Shown here: positions 58,801 to 64,000 of the stretch, in pieces
How the letters are laid out: the number at the start of each line of letters is the position of its first letter
How positions within the stretch are numbered: the stretch's first letter is position 1
NCBI GenBank assembly: GCA_012845835.1
Contig: JABAKD010000009.1
Span: 7,405,413 to 7,469,412, forward strand
Source: Undaria pinnatifida
Taxonomy: Eukaryota > Sar > Phaeophyceae > Laminariales > Alariaceae
DNA: 64,000 nucleotides
Direction of reading: 5' to 3'
Made by a program: the position numbers and the translations under genes
Notes under the pieces: generated by a model
Seen by the model: only the letters and a program-made list of their open reading frames with translations
Databases searched by the model: none
What the model was told of the DNA's origin: nothing

Positions 58801-59772
58801 TGTTTTTTTTTTGCGTTCGTTATGGCCGACCCCAATCGAAAATAATTTAAATGTAAATATGACGATAAGCGTAATGAGCGCCCAAATGTTGGAGGTGTCT
58901 CTATTCGGAGGAGAGACTGCTGCAAGAGGGAATGCGTGCTGGTCAATGGTCAGATAATTAAGGCAAGCAACTAATGAGCCCCGCCCCCCGCGGTCTCATG
59001 TTCTGGTACAGTGCACCCTCAACGCTTTCACTATACTCCAAAAATCATTCCACGCAAATTCCTGGATCATTCCACGCAAACCCCTAGTGGACTTTCCCAA
59101 AAAAGTGAGAGCAGTTACAAAGGGGAGGGTTGGCTCGAGGCATCAACTTGTTGATGTTCCTACCCAGGTGCTTCCTTCCCTCCTCTCTCGGCGCACTACG
59201 CACAGTAGTACAACTGCCGTCAGCCGGTAACAGCGCTGCGCCGGTGTAGATTAGATCTATATGGATGGCGTCTGCAAATAACATCGATATATCTTGGTAA
59301 TATACTTCATTTATATGTTAATGCACGAGTAGATGCTCCTTCTATTGCATTACCGGGGCGGAGAAGGGAAGACACCGATGACCACGGCTTGTCCAGAAGG
59401 CCGCGGAGGGTAAATGAACCTCATACCGATTGAGCTGGAGAATACAAGTGATGGTCAAAAAATTAAAAGTTGCATTGGAGCCAACGGTTAGATTCACCCT
59501 CTTTAACTTTTTTTGCAGGGCGACGTTTCCGCTCTTTCGTTTCGCCACGGACGCCCTCTCGCCCCCCCCCCCCCCCCCCACCCACCCACCCACCCACCCG
59601 CGTTCGCCTCCTGCACCGCGACCTCCTTTACTTTGTTTTATTTTGTTAATCTGGTGTTTTTTTTTCGTTGCTTGCGTTTTTGCAGATTTACGCCTGGTAT
59701 GACAACGAGTGGGGCTATTCCAAGCGAATGGCGGAACTCACGTGCAAGGTCGCGCGTACTTTTTGCTCATAA
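22692..59772 (+). CDS. GAPDH: Glyceraldehyde-3-phosphate dehydrogenase, ArsJ-associated type, nine exons, 343 aa
   Basis: Exons: 22692-22773, 23177-23258, 53308-53443, 54919-55002, 55781-55891, 56414-56515, 57192-57353, 58357-58542, 59686-59772. They sum to 1,032 nt in one frame, ending at TAA 59770-59772. All donors are GT; acceptors are CAG except AAG before exon 8. The enzyme oxidises glyceraldehyde 3-phosphate with NAD(P) and phosphate; relatives linked to ArsJ use arsenate and make 1-arseno-3-phosphoglycerate for export. Visible are the Rossmann motif INGFGRIGR (7-15), catalytic Cys155 in ASCTTNC, His182 in TTIH, the phosphate-site TGSATA (216-221) and the C-terminal [12 protein letters not shown]. 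ArsJ-type signatures are [33 protein letters not shown] and STMVVDGT. Length is normal for the family. No targeting peptide precedes M1, so the cytosol is likely. The start was chosen by family N-terminus and context (A at -3, G at +4). No arsJ transporter gene is visible nearby. Confidence 0.95.
23177..23258 (+). CDS. GAPDH: GAPDH exon 2 (residues 28-54)
   Basis: Encodes [19 protein letters not shown] followed by YDSIHGT and the first two bases of a Trp codon. The acceptor is CTTCAG at 23171-23176 and the donor GTGAGT at 23259. The NEIxGGAETAxxLLxxDSxHG block is diagnostic of the ArsJ-associated class. Intron 1 is 403 bp; the donor of this exon opens the 30-kb intron 2. Confidence 0.93.
24883..25190 (+). 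mobile_element. tRNA-headed SINE-like element, copy 2
   Basis: Head with GCCCCGGTGGCATATCAGG (box A) and GTGAGTTCTAGCCCC (box B, mutated), body with GAAAGCGCGAGAGCGTGAG and ACCACGGCTTGTCCAGAAGC, and an A-rich tail at 25178-25190. Confidence 0.7.
25447..25785 (+). mobile_element. tRNA-headed SINE-like element, copy 3
   Basis: Best head copy: CGCCCCGGTGGCGTATCAGG, GTGAGTTCGAGCCCCGCC. The body is nearly identical to copy 2 and ends in A9 followed by (AT)n. The minus ORF (25864-25433) is its shadow. Confidence 0.75.
25770..26350 (-). repeat. Repeat B plus G-tract modules
   Basis: Reverse copy of repeat B, then a roughly 50-bp module (AAACTATAAA...GAGGGG.ATAAATCTGACGG) repeated near 25965, 26175 and 26295. 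The modules are separated by long G runs, including 21 G at 26134-26154. Closely matches 33870-34430. Confidence 0.75.
26360..26960. repeat. G-tract-rich low-complexity region
   Basis: Several poly(G) runs above 10 nt (about 26559-26573, 26695-26710, 26850-26898) separated by GTGGTGCTAGGTCTAGGCGA, which occurs at 26499, 26800 and 26933. Pro-rich minus ORFs here are artefacts of the G runs. Confidence 0.8.
26962..27250. repeat. (AGT)n / (CTAGTA)n array
   Basis: Nearly 290 bp of TAG, AGT, GCT and ACT triplets. The poly-Ser ORF (26951-27211) is a product of the array. Confidence 0.9.
27260..28015. other. No gene identified
   Basis: Unique sequence with short ORFs on both strands but no recognisable domain or splice-supported exon. 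Confidence 0.3.
28018..28780 (-). repeat. Repeat B plus G-tract modules, second copy
   Basis: Same order as 25770-26760 but more diverged: CACTACAGCTGTGAGACCGA, CTCCGATCGCGCG, GACTCCCCTTGCAACTACAG, then G-rich blocks and TGCTAGGTCTAGGCGATGGT at 28523. Confidence 0.7.
28781..30150. other. Repeat remnants, no gene
   Basis: Poly(T) run at 28809-28836, another GCTGGGTCTAGGCGATCGTG block at 28944, and SINE-body-like sequence at about 29375-29470 (GTCGACGAGG, CGATAAAAATGAAGGCG). A + frame at 29882-30172 is open but unrecognised. Confidence 0.35.
31703..31862 (-). repeat. Repeat G (splice-associated family), copy in intron 2
   Basis: GGCGTACTCATTTGTTGCTT, GCCTTAGTCATTCGACC, ACCACGCATCCCTTTCGAGA and GGAGCACCGGTCCTACC. 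The same family occurs inverted at 54740-54812, 54820-54890, 57108-57176 and 58925-58985, and in this orientation at 59909-60060. Confidence 0.75.
32086..32319 (-). CDS. Coding-like fragment, unidentified
   Basis: 77 codons with GC-rich third positions: [60 protein letters not shown]. The same frame continues upstream through one TAA into [15 protein letters not shown]. It looks like a decayed exon or gene end. No family recognised. Confidence 0.3.
   Translation of the reverse strand: MPNVQQKVTDATLLYEHTDITVDAVLVIVGVRSTLAGERDALWGLKTAFNEGTAMVRIHCQTYCATVETDLRQQQQA
33870..34440 (-). repeat. Repeat B plus G-tract modules, duplicate of 25.8 kb
   Basis: Near-identical to 25770-26350 over GAAAATACACTCCAGCTGTG, CGAAGATTTCGTCGAAACTC, the CAAAAGCGAGCGGGTTTGGA block and both G-tract modules. 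This is the least diverged repeat pair in the window, so the duplication is comparatively recent. Confidence 0.8.
34441..36846. other. No gene identified
   Basis: Open frames at 34912-34536 (-), 35327-35779 (+) and 36054-36365 (+) lack family signals. A hairpin CCGCGGGCGAAGCCCGTGG lies at 35782-35800. Confidence 0.3.
36847..38308 (-). other. Possible antisense coding block in GAPDH intron 2
   Basis: Minus-strand open pieces: 38308-38092 ending at donor GTGAGT; 38045-37756 after an acceptor-like TGCATAG, reading [20 protein letters not shown] then [20 protein letters not shown]; 37185-36847 reading [20 protein letters not shown]. The + strand over 37681-38082 is also protein-like ([20 protein letters not shown]) but has two TGA codons. 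I cannot decide the strand or family. Confidence 0.25.
38310..41630. other. Low-complexity and unidentified sequence
   Basis: AGC triplet runs at 39721-39790. A short duplication at 40600-40735 (GATGCAAAGCAAAT, TGATTGGTCA, GTGCAAAGCA twice) contains two ATTGG motifs. No gene recognised. Confidence 0.35.
41640..42305. repeat. 42-bp minisatellite, array 1
   Basis: Units of GCCTTCGAAACATGTGCAGA, TGAGCTACCGCCTATAGCTC, AA, with a second unit type carrying GGGGAAAACATGTGCAGCTC. As 42 is divisible by 3, one frame stays open as a 14-residue repeat ([14 protein letters not shown]). The ORF is not evidence of a protein. Confidence 0.9.
42894..43318 (-). pseudogene. hAT transposase C-terminal dimerisation region, remnant
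   Basis: Minus strand 43184-42894 reads [40 protein letters not shown]. The pattern S-S-x-x-x-E-R-x-F-S-x-A-G followed by R-x-x-L and L-x-N is the hAT family dimerisation motif. Upstream sequence continues in another frame (43318-43181, acidic [17 protein letters not shown]), so a frameshift separates the parts. The catalytic domain is absent. It cannot supply transposase. Confidence 0.8.
43565..44045. repeat. 42-bp minisatellite, array 2
   Basis: Same units and orientation as array 1, again opening with an AGCTC(A/G)TGAGCTAGC block. The two arrays lie either side of the hAT remnant. Confidence 0.9.
44216..44300 (+). repeat. Repeat H, copy interrupted by Copia
   Basis: CGCCTTGTTAGACTCCCAGG and AATACCATAACACT match 48875-48920 (GCCTTGTTAGGCTCCCAGGG, AATACCGTAACACT). 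The Copia element inserted just beside this copy. Confidence 0.55.
44322..44537 (+). repeat. Copia 5' LTR
   Basis: 216 bp, TG...CA, preceded by CGGGG. Shares CACAGCACGACGGTTACAAA and CCAGGCTTGGACTCTACGAA with the 3' LTR, with small indels showing age. Confidence 0.9.
44642..45982 (+). pseudogene. Copia gag region
   Basis: Frame 44642-45211 (ends [18 protein letters not shown] then TGA) continues in another frame at 45233 ([26 protein letters not shown]) and a third at 45500 ([20 protein letters not shown]). The A-W-x-x-L and L-x-x-x-Y-E patterns are those of Copia-type gag polyproteins. At least two frameshifts. Confidence 0.75.
45979..46500 (+). pseudogene. Copia zinc knuckles and aspartic protease
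   Basis: [14 protein letters not shown] and [14 protein letters not shown] are two CX2CX4HX4C knuckles of nucleocapsid. [20 protein letters not shown] is the pepsin-like protease motif (D-S-G-A) of Copia. The frame ends at TGA 46498-46500. Confidence 0.88.
46478..46867 (+). pseudogene. Copia gag-pre-integrase zinc-binding region
   Basis: [20 protein letters not shown] followed by CKGCSIAKG gives the H-H-C-C zinc-binding pattern before the integrase core. Frame ends at TAA 46865. Confidence 0.8.
46850..47040 (+). pseudogene. Copia integrase core, truncated
   Basis: Contains [20 protein letters not shown], the second catalytic Asp region of the DDE integrase. The rest of the core and all of the RT are deleted; RNase H follows within about 60 bp. 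Confidence 0.8.
47085..47564 (+). pseudogene. Copia RNase H
   Basis: [18 protein letters not shown] occurs just upstream in one frame. The main frame has [53 protein letters not shown] and [12 protein letters not shown]. These are the ordered RNase H motifs of Ty1/Copia. A frameshift separates the first motif. Confidence 0.85.
47880..48092 (+). repeat. Copia 3' LTR
   Basis: 213 bp, TG...CA, followed by CGGGG (48093-48097). Confidence 0.9.
48100..49160. other. No gene; includes repeat H copy at 48875
   Basis: Short ORFs only. The repeat H match includes GSQGNTVTL on translation, the same peptide as at 44245, but no protein family is clear. Confidence 0.35.
49165..49345 (-). mobile_element. 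SINE-like body, inverted fragment
   Basis: CTTCTGGACAAGCCGTGGTC, then GGGTTCAGCATTCCCACTGG and CGCGCTCTCGCA are reverse complements of the SINE body at 25600-25740. The tRNA head is missing. Confidence 0.65.
49380..51960. other. Long overlapping open frames, unidentified
   Basis: A 283-codon minus frame (50227-49376) and two + frames (49716-50198, 49955-50281) overlap. The last reads protein-like ([40 protein letters not shown]). None has a recognisable domain; I cannot say which, if any, is real. Confidence 0.3.
52075..52146 (-). tRNA. Degenerate tRNA-Ala(TGC), plastid-like
   Basis: Minus strand: GGGGGTATAGCTCAGTTCGT (acceptor and D-arm), anticodon arm TTGCC-TTTGCAA-GGCAA (anticodon TGC), T-arm AGCAG-TTCAAGC-CTGCT. 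The acceptor 3' strand TATCACG pairs poorly with GGGGGTA, so it is probably non-functional. The body resembles plastid trnA(UGC) of red-lineage algae. Confidence 0.7.
52164..52205 (-). tRNA. 3' part of tRNA-Ile-like sequence next to tRNA-Ala
   Basis: Minus strand: T-arm CCTGG-TTCAAAT-CCAGG followed by ATGGCCCA, as in trnI(GAU) 3' ends. The order trnI then trnA, about 16 bp apart, is that of plastid 16S-23S spacers. The 5' part is not recognisable. A short GGATGGCCCA duplication separates them. Confidence 0.5.
52260..52760. repeat. Tandem duplication of about 240 bp
   Basis: Unit 1 (about 52285-52497) and unit 2 (about 52527-52755) share CACAAGGTGCCGAAGT, GGATGCAG(T/C)TCACCCT, GACTCGCC, CGCGCTTGGTGCAA, AATGTCTGC and a terminal C run before GGCAAATT or GGTAGATG. 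Confidence 0.8.
52980..53052 (+). mobile_element. SINE-like body fragment
   Basis: GACACCTGTGACCACGGCTT, then ACGGCTTGTCC (a small internal duplication). Lies about 260 bp before exon 3. Confidence 0.5.
53308..53443 (+). CDS. GAPDH: GAPDH exon 3 (residues 55-100)
   Basis: Encodes [20 protein letters not shown] (with the split Trp), then [19 protein letters not shown] and VDVVCCCT. This is the strand region after the first Rossmann half, ending at the CTG motif that precedes the next exon. Donor GTGAGT at 53444. The exon restores phase 0, so all later junctions fall between codons. Confidence 0.93.
54005..54215 (+). mobile_element. SINE-like body fragment in GAPDH intron 3
   Basis: CGCGAGTTAGCAAAATT, CGAGCAGTGGGATTTTTGAA, GGAAAGACACCTG and CCACGGCTTGTCCAGAAG in SINE order. 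Ends TTGAGCTGGAGAAGTAAAAG, a form shared with 59350-59460. Confidence 0.65.
54740..54890 (+). repeat. Repeat G, two tandem copies in intron 3
   Basis: Copy a: GAATGCCTAATCAATGGCCG, AATGACCAAGGCAGACAACA then a C run. Copy b: AAATTCGTGATAAATGGTCG, AATGACAAAGGCAAGCAACA then CCCCTCCCCCCCTCCACCG, which runs straight into the acceptor TTTCTTGTCAG of exon 4. Confidence 0.8.
54919..55002 (+). CDS. GAPDH: GAPDH exon 4 (residues 101-128)
   Basis: Encodes [20 protein letters not shown] and VVSAPVKE, joining the previous CT to give the conserved CTG-x-FLT motif. The acceptor TTGTCAG lies in the C-rich end of a dispersed repeat. Donor GTAAAG at 55003. The match to the GxxxxYFDxGVKxVxVxAPVK pattern of the family is close. 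Confidence 0.94.
55130..55280 (-). repeat. Repeat C fragment in GAPDH intron 4
   Basis: GCAGGTAGAGCAGGACGATG, CATGTGACATCTA and ACCTGGTTTCACCTCAACCA match 19020-19215 in that order. Confidence 0.65.
55629..55715. repeat. Telomere-like motif and (GA)n tract in intron 4
   Basis: GGGTTAGGGTTAGAGAGAGG, then purine-only GA/GGGA repeats to about 55715. Short TTAGGG-type pairs also occur at 5879-5888 and 12353-12365 as CCCTAACCC. Confidence 0.7.
55781..55891 (+). CDS. GAPDH: GAPDH exon 5 with catalytic cysteine (129-165)
   Basis: Encodes [20 protein letters not shown] followed by [17 protein letters not shown]. Cys155 of the SCTTN motif is the acyl-forming nucleophile. The second motif cysteine and the LAPV stretch are intact, so the active site is preserved. 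Acceptor GAGCAG at 55775-55780, donor GTGAGC at 55892. Confidence 0.95.
56414..56515 (+). CDS. GAPDH: GAPDH exon 6 with catalytic histidine (166-199)
   Basis: Encodes [34 protein letters not shown]. His182 in TTIH is the general base that activates the catalytic cysteine. The family usually has Asp after TTIH; here it is Asn. Acceptor GACAG, donor GTATCG at 56516. Confidence 0.94.
57108..57176 (+). repeat. Repeat G copy in intron 6
   Basis: GAAGGAATGCGTGGTCAATG, GTCAAATGAATATGGCAAAC, AACAAATGAGTACGCCCCGC. Its C-rich end leads into CCTCCTCCACGACAG, the acceptor of exon 7. Confidence 0.8.
57192..57353 (+). CDS. GAPDH: GAPDH exon 7 (residues 200-253)
   Basis: Encodes [20 protein letters not shown], then [20 protein letters not shown] and [21 protein letters not shown] replaces the STGAAKA of glycolytic GAPDH and TDCVFE replaces the VDL-type segment; both are typical of ArsJ-linked enzymes. 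The substrate-phosphate Arg in RVP is present. The acceptor CGACAG lies about 15 bp past the C-rich end of a dispersed repeat. Confidence 0.95.
57418..57480. repeat. (TTG/TGC)n array in intron 7
   Basis: GTTGTTGTTGCTGTTGCTGT-type triplets 65 bp after the exon 7 donor. Diffuse GTTGTC triplets continue to about 57900. Confidence 0.75.
58357..58542 (+). CDS. GAPDH: GAPDH exon 8 (residues 254-315)
   Basis: Encodes [62 protein letters not shown]. This is the C-terminal catalytic-domain helix and S-loop-adjacent sheet; ERPLVS-DY and STMVVDGT motifs are of ArsJ type. The acceptor is AACAAG at 58351-58356 (AAG, less usual than CAG); the donor is GTAGGC at 58543. Confidence 0.93.
58925..58985 (+). 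repeat. Repeat G copy in intron 8
   Basis: AGGGAATGCGTGCTGGTCAA, TGGTCAGATAATTAAGGCAA, GCAACTAATGAGCCCCGCC. Here it lies mid-intron, about 700 bp from exon 9. Confidence 0.7.
59345..59460 (+). mobile_element. SINE-like body fragment in intron 8
   Basis: GAGAAGGGAAGACACCGATG, ACCACGGCTTGTCCAGAAGG, GATTGAGCTGGAGAATACAA. Confidence 0.6.
59686..59772 (+). CDS. GAPDH: GAPDH exon 9, C-terminus and stop (316-343)
   Basis: Encodes [28 protein letters not shown] and then [11 protein letters not shown] with the following Arg is the C-terminal signature near the active site. The acceptor TTTTTGCAG is strong. The family commonly ends a few residues after KVA, so the stop position is expected and no further exon is needed. 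Confidence 0.93.
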   Translation: MYAWYDNEWGYSKRMAELTCKVARTFCS

Positions 59773-59908
59773 GGGCTACGCACCAGAGCCTGGCGGGTGG
59801 TGGCGCACGGGTGGAAGACGTATCAAGCGGTTTGTTTTGTCCCTCGATGGCGTGGCGCTTAATGGCGTGGCACTCTAAGGAGTCGGCGTGTATTGTTTTT
59901 AGTCGTAG

Positions 59909-60060
59909 AAGGGGGGGGGGGGCGTACTCTTTTGTTGCTTGCCTTAGCTCTTTGGCCGTTGACCACGCATCCCTTTCGAGACGGAGCACCGCTCCTACGC
60001 CTAACAAGATACTCCTCTAACATTATGTGGGCGTTCGTTACGCTTCTTCATACATTGCAG
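59909..60060 (-). repeat. Repeat G copy just past the GAPDH stop
   Basis: Begins about 135 bp after the stop codon: GGGGCGTACTCTTTTGTTGC, ACCACGCATCCCTTTCGAGA, GGAGCACCGCTCCTACGCC, TGGGCGTTCGTTACGCTTCT. Longest copy with 31703-31862, and opposite in orientation to the intronic ones. Confidence 0.75.
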
Positions 60061-60069
60061 GGGGGAGAG

Positions 60070-62690
60070 GTTTTTTGTGTGCAGTTTTCCACGTGTGCGT
60101 AAAACCTCACCTGCTGCTGCTGCCGCCCAGCGTGGCAGTGTTTTTTGTTTTGATCTGGCCGGTTGAATCGTTCTGTGTAGTTGTGTAGTCTGTGCCGTCA
60201 GTTGACGCCTTCGACTTTTTTCCCGTAGCTTAGTCTCGCTTGGTCGTCTTTGTTTTTTATTGCTGCGGTCTTGCTGCGGTCTTGTGCCACACGTTTGTAT
60301 GGATTGGACAGCTGCGTAATCGTGATTTGTTTTGTTTCGGTGAGATGAGGCACACGGTCCTTTCGGCGTGTTTGCTTCGCGTTTGGAGCTCGGGATAAAT
60401 GGCGTGACCGGGGTTGGGGGGGAGAAGCGAAATGAGACAAGGCGTCCCGATACTGTTCCCGTAGAACAGAGCGTTTGCTGGTGTCTGGTTGGAACGGTCG
60501 GGGTACGTGTGGGGGTCTGCCAACCAAAAAAAGTGTTTTTCACTCCTTGCTGGGAGAAGCATCATCCATGCCCGCACCTTTTTCCGACGCTTGACGAGCT
60601 TATCTCGATCCCCTCAGGAGTGCGTAGCGACTATGTAGGCGTATCGAAACTTTGGTTTCACGTTTTTCTTGTCACCCATAATAGCAGGGTCTTGCCTAAG
60701 TGCCTAGTAGCTCGTATTGCGACTGTGGTGGTGTTTGAGATGGTAAGGTCGGAGTTGTGTACTTTCCATGTAGTACTTAGTTCTAGAATTTTACGTAAGC
60801 TTAACGTTCACAACACACCTATAAGTAGCACAAGCGCGCTGTTTGTGGTCCATTTTGATGGGGAGCCGGCCACCTATCAGAGGAGAGTCCTCAGGGCTGG
60901 AGAAACGGTGAGCACCGCATCGATGGAAGGCGAACTAAGAAGAAGGCAAGTATCGCGAGCCGGTGATTTTTCCGTTGGCGCGACTAAGAGCGCGTCTGTA
61001 ACAGTAACCGGGTAATTTTAGGCAGGTACATGTTATGGTGTCCCATGCGGCATACGTACTCGTAGCTATAGATGGATGTTAGTGCAGGTCTTTCGTGTCA
61101 TGGATTCGTGAATGACGTGAGATGGCGTTTCTGACGGTTTTCGAGACGTACCTCGAACATCTACTCATCTCCCACTACGTTGTTTCCTCGTCTATGTCTG
61201 CCCATGGAGCTGAGCCACGTACCTGGAGATGAATTAGATATAAGAACCATGGAGAGGGCTTATCCAGCACCGACTACCCTGCACCCCTCGGGTAAAATAT
61301 GGCATCGTCGGCAGGACATCAGTCGATGCTGGGCTGAGGGTTTTACGCGGTTTTACGCTCCTCGCCCCTCCAGAGCTCGACCCTCTGAGCGTCTTTTTTA
61401 TTTTTTATTTGTCGCAGCGGCAGTCATTTTGTTTTTTTCAATCTCTCCGGTTTTCTTTTATTTTCCCTCCATTTCTTCTTGCGGGTACCAGGTAGTATGC
61501 GCCACGGGAGAAGACAGACCGAACGAGAAAAGAGAGACCGAGCGAATCGAATACTGTCATCCCTTTGGATATATACCGACGTTTGGGGCACAAAGTACCT
61601 GGGTTTAGTGTGAAAGAGGGGCTGAGCGACTCTTCAACCCTTATAGAACCACGCCATCCACGTTTTGGGCACAAAGTACTTGTAATTAGTGTGAGATGTT
61701 TATTTTTGGAAAATTTAATCAAAAGGCTCAGACCGGAGCGAATCGAGGAATTGAAGACAAGCCGAGTCGATCGCCAACTACGAAGGCGTTCCGTAAAGCG
61801 GGGAGAGGATGTTGTATTGCTTGCGGTGGGGATAGGAGACGACACGATTTCTTGTTTTTCGGTGAAACACATCCACTATGTACACTTCATCCAAACGTTT
61901 GGTACCAGTGCTCAAGGGATGCTGCTTTTGGAAGCGTGTTGGGCGAAGCGTGTCCTCTATTAATGTTGTATTTTTGGAAGACGGGACATATGGCGTTGGC
62001 CAAGATGTTGTTTATTCTTGGCGGAGGTATTATAGCAAGAGGGGAGGTAAGGCGTGGAGTGTAGGGGAACGGCTAATCTTGAGGTTTCCTGTTTTTCCAT
62101 TAGCTGGATGGAATGGCCCCCTTTCATGTCGACATGAGCTAGTTTTTCCATGGAAGTAGGATGGAACTGCCTTCTCCCACGTTGACTCTGGTCCACCTGT
62201 GGCAGAGAGCTTTTTCTCGCAGCTCGTGGATAGTTTAATACGTGGGGTTCAGAGTTTCTCTCGCTGCGCATGGATGATGTAATGCTTTGATCATACCGCT
62301 GGCTCGGACGAGCCGCCACAAGCTGCAAGAGCTGGTTGCACCTGGAGTACGGAGTCTCTCGTATCGTCTGGATAATTCATACACCTGCTTGGGACTGCCA
62401 AGCAAGTTGTCGGGGGCTGGCTTGCAGGGCTTTTTTTAAACGTTCAGAGACGGTTCCACGCACTTTGTGGCCGGCCGAGCGGCGGCGTCGCGCTCTTCCT
62501 GCCGCAGCAAGGTCATCGCGAAGCTTTTTTGCCGCGAGAAGCTCTGCAAGGTTTGTGATGAGCAGCTGAATTCGATTGCCCGCCGTAAACACCTTCTGTT
62601 GATCAACAGTGCCAGCGCGTGCACCCCCGCTTGTGGACGAGGGGTTACCCTTTTGCGGTGTATTCTGGTGCTGTATCATCTCAGACGCCT
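60070..62690. other. No gene identified downstream of GAPDH
   Basis: Open frames at 60368-61015 (+, 215 codons) and 62679-62377 (-, with helical NRIQLLITNLAELLAAKKLR) have no family signal. A duplicated block (TTTGGGCACAAAGTAC, TTAGTGTGA) occurs at 61582 and 61663. I looked for an ArsJ-type membrane transporter here and saw none. Confidence 0.35.
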
Positions 62691-62694
62691 GATC

Positions 62695-62930
62695 TCTCGA
62701 TGATGGTGATGGTGATGATGATTGCGATGAAGCTGATGACGTTAATGATGATGATCATGATGGGGATGATGATGATAATGATGATGATGGTGATGATGAC
62801 GGTGATTATGATGATGATTACGATAAAGATGATGACGTTGATGATGATCATGACGGTGGTGATGACGATCATGATGATACTGATGATGAGTGATGATGCT
62901 GGCAATGGCCAGGATGATGACGTTGACGAC
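62695..62930. repeat. (GAT)n trinucleotide array
   Basis: GATGATGGTGATGATGAC-type triplets with frequent single-base variants. Met/Ile- and His-rich ORFs are artefacts. Confidence 0.9.
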
Positions 62931-63307
62931 GATTATGTCCATTTGGAAGCCTTTGTCAGCGTTCAAAAGCCCACCGCTTTCCGCTTAGAGGCGAACAGGC
63001 AGTCGATTTATTACATGTCTCACCTGAGCGCACCTGCTCCGTAGCACACATGCGTGCGTACCGGGTGTTGACGTCTGTTCCACTGCAGCAGGAGCACCTC
63101 ACCGCTAGGAAATCCTCCAAAACACGATAACCCCCGGGTTGTTGGTGTGACGCGCGATTAATCCACGGACCCCGCTCTCAAGCAGGTTGCAGTAGCCGGT
63201 TCTCAACCGACTTTTTTCCAGGTCTTGGCCTGATATCTAGTCTCAATCCGCACCCCATTTGTTGTCTGTACTCGGTAGGCGCGCCATTGCAAGGAGCTGG
63301 CGTCGAG

Positions 63308-63507
63308 TGCTACGATACGGGTATATAGCAGGGATTTTCACGGACCATGGCCCAGCCCGCGGGTCGGATCAGGAGTTTTTCAAAACCTCGCGGGTCGAGT
63401 CGGATTGTGCTACGATACGGATATATAGCAGGGATTTTCACGGACCATGGCCCAGCCCGCGGGTCGGATCAGGAGTTTTTCAAAACCGTGCGGGTCGAGT
63501 CGGATTG
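63308..63507. repeat. 100-bp tandem duplication
   Basis: TGCTACGATACGG, TATATAGCAGGGATTTTCAC, GGACCATGGCCCAGCCCGCG and GGTCGAGTCGGATTG occur at 63308 and again at 63408 with only a few changes. Confidence 0.9.
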
Positions 63508-63706
63508 GGTCAGGGGGTGTGGGAAATATCACGGGCCGGATCGCGTCAGGTCAGGAGACTTTCAAAATTTCACAGGGCGGGGTCGAGTCACCCTGCCATG
63601 ATCCGACCCGATCCGCGAGAAGTGATCTGACCCGTCAAAAGTCCTGATATACAGCTGTTTTTTTAGCGACAACTGCTGTTGCTTGTGACTAACAGGACTC
63701 CTCGAG

Positions 63707-63710
<4 letters not shown>

Positions 63711-63737
<27 letters not shown>
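63711..63737. repeat. Poly(A) tract
   Basis: About 27 A in a row. Could be a retroposon tail, but no retroposon body is recognised before it. Confidence 0.85.
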
Positions 63738-63740
<3 letters not shown>

Positions 63741-64000
63741 TAGACGGAGAATCGCTGTAACAGCACCATTAGTGGTTTACTCGTGGTTTCTTACAACTTG
63801 TTTTTCGTTGAATACCTAGCAATAGGCCTTTTGGGATTTGTTCGTCCAGATTCTCTTTCATAGTGATCAAAAGGCAAGATTTTTGGTAAGGTGCGCATAA
63901 CACTCCTAGAGTGGGGAGCCCCTCTCCCAGAAAAACGTGCTCTCCCGCGCCCTTGTATCATGCGTCTACAGCCCCAAGAGGGGCGACATTTTACCTTTCA

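Noticed and set aside
60368..61015. 215-codon plus ORF downstream of GAPDH as a possible ArsJ partner
   Set aside because: No run of transmembrane segments and no transporter motif; composition does not look like a membrane protein.
62681..63044. Met/Ile-rich or His-rich proteins
   Set aside because: Products of the GAT array on each strand.

Overview
This window is nuclear DNA of an intron-rich eukaryote. It has GT-AG introns, dense dispersed repeats, LTR, hAT and tRNA-derived retroposed elements, and long simple-sequence tracts. There is no bacterial-type gene packing. A degenerate trnI-trnA pair of plastid type, in the order found in plastid rRNA operons, suggests a photosynthetic lineage. 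The repeat-rich, large-intron style would fit a stramenopile alga such as a brown alga, but the taxon is an inference.

The one gene I can reconstruct completely is a glyceraldehyde-3-phosphate dehydrogenase (GAPDH) on the + strand. It has nine exons from 22692 to 59772 whose phases join exactly into 343 codons plus a stop. The coding sequence is 1,032 nt inside a 37-kb gene, and intron 2 alone (23259-53307) is 30,049 bp. The protein resembles the bacterial ArsJ-associated GAPDH class (the arsenate-detoxification type) more than ordinary glycolytic GAPDH.

Layout. 1-6 kb: the tail of a repeat, two small possible exons (197-428), then remains of a second + strand gene (3573-3641 and 4988-5232) that looks broken, plus a minisatellite at 3.69-4.2 kb. 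5.4-12.3 kb: dispersed repeat families and trinucleotide arrays. 12.88-20.58 kb: a cluster of a very small LTR retroelement (TRIM-like) with about 85-bp LTRs, an 18-nt tRNA-Ser primer-binding site, a polypurine tract and 4-bp target duplications. It occurs as solo LTRs, single elements, tandem arrays and inverted pairs. Two TIR elements with TTA target sites are nested in its LTRs. 18.8-22 kb: a second tRNA-headed repeat in inverted orientation. 22.7-59.8 kb: the GAPDH gene. Its giant intron holds SINE-like copies, G-tract-rich repeats duplicated at 25.8 and 33.9 kb, a 42-bp minisatellite on both sides of a hAT transposase remnant, a Copia element with intact 5-bp target duplication but a deleted RT region, the plastid-like tRNA fragment and a 240-bp tandem duplication. 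The short introns 3, 6 and 8 carry a further repeat family that appears to provide 3' splice-site sequence for exons 4 and 7. 59.8-64 kb: no recognisable gene; a GAT array, a 100-bp tandem duplication and a poly(A) tract.

Most long open frames outside GAPDH, Copia and hAT are low-complexity, lie in repeats, or cannot be told from antisense shadows. A GC-rich block (30.2-33.1 kb) and a minus-strand block (36.8-38.3 kb) in the giant intron have coding-like composition that I could not identify.
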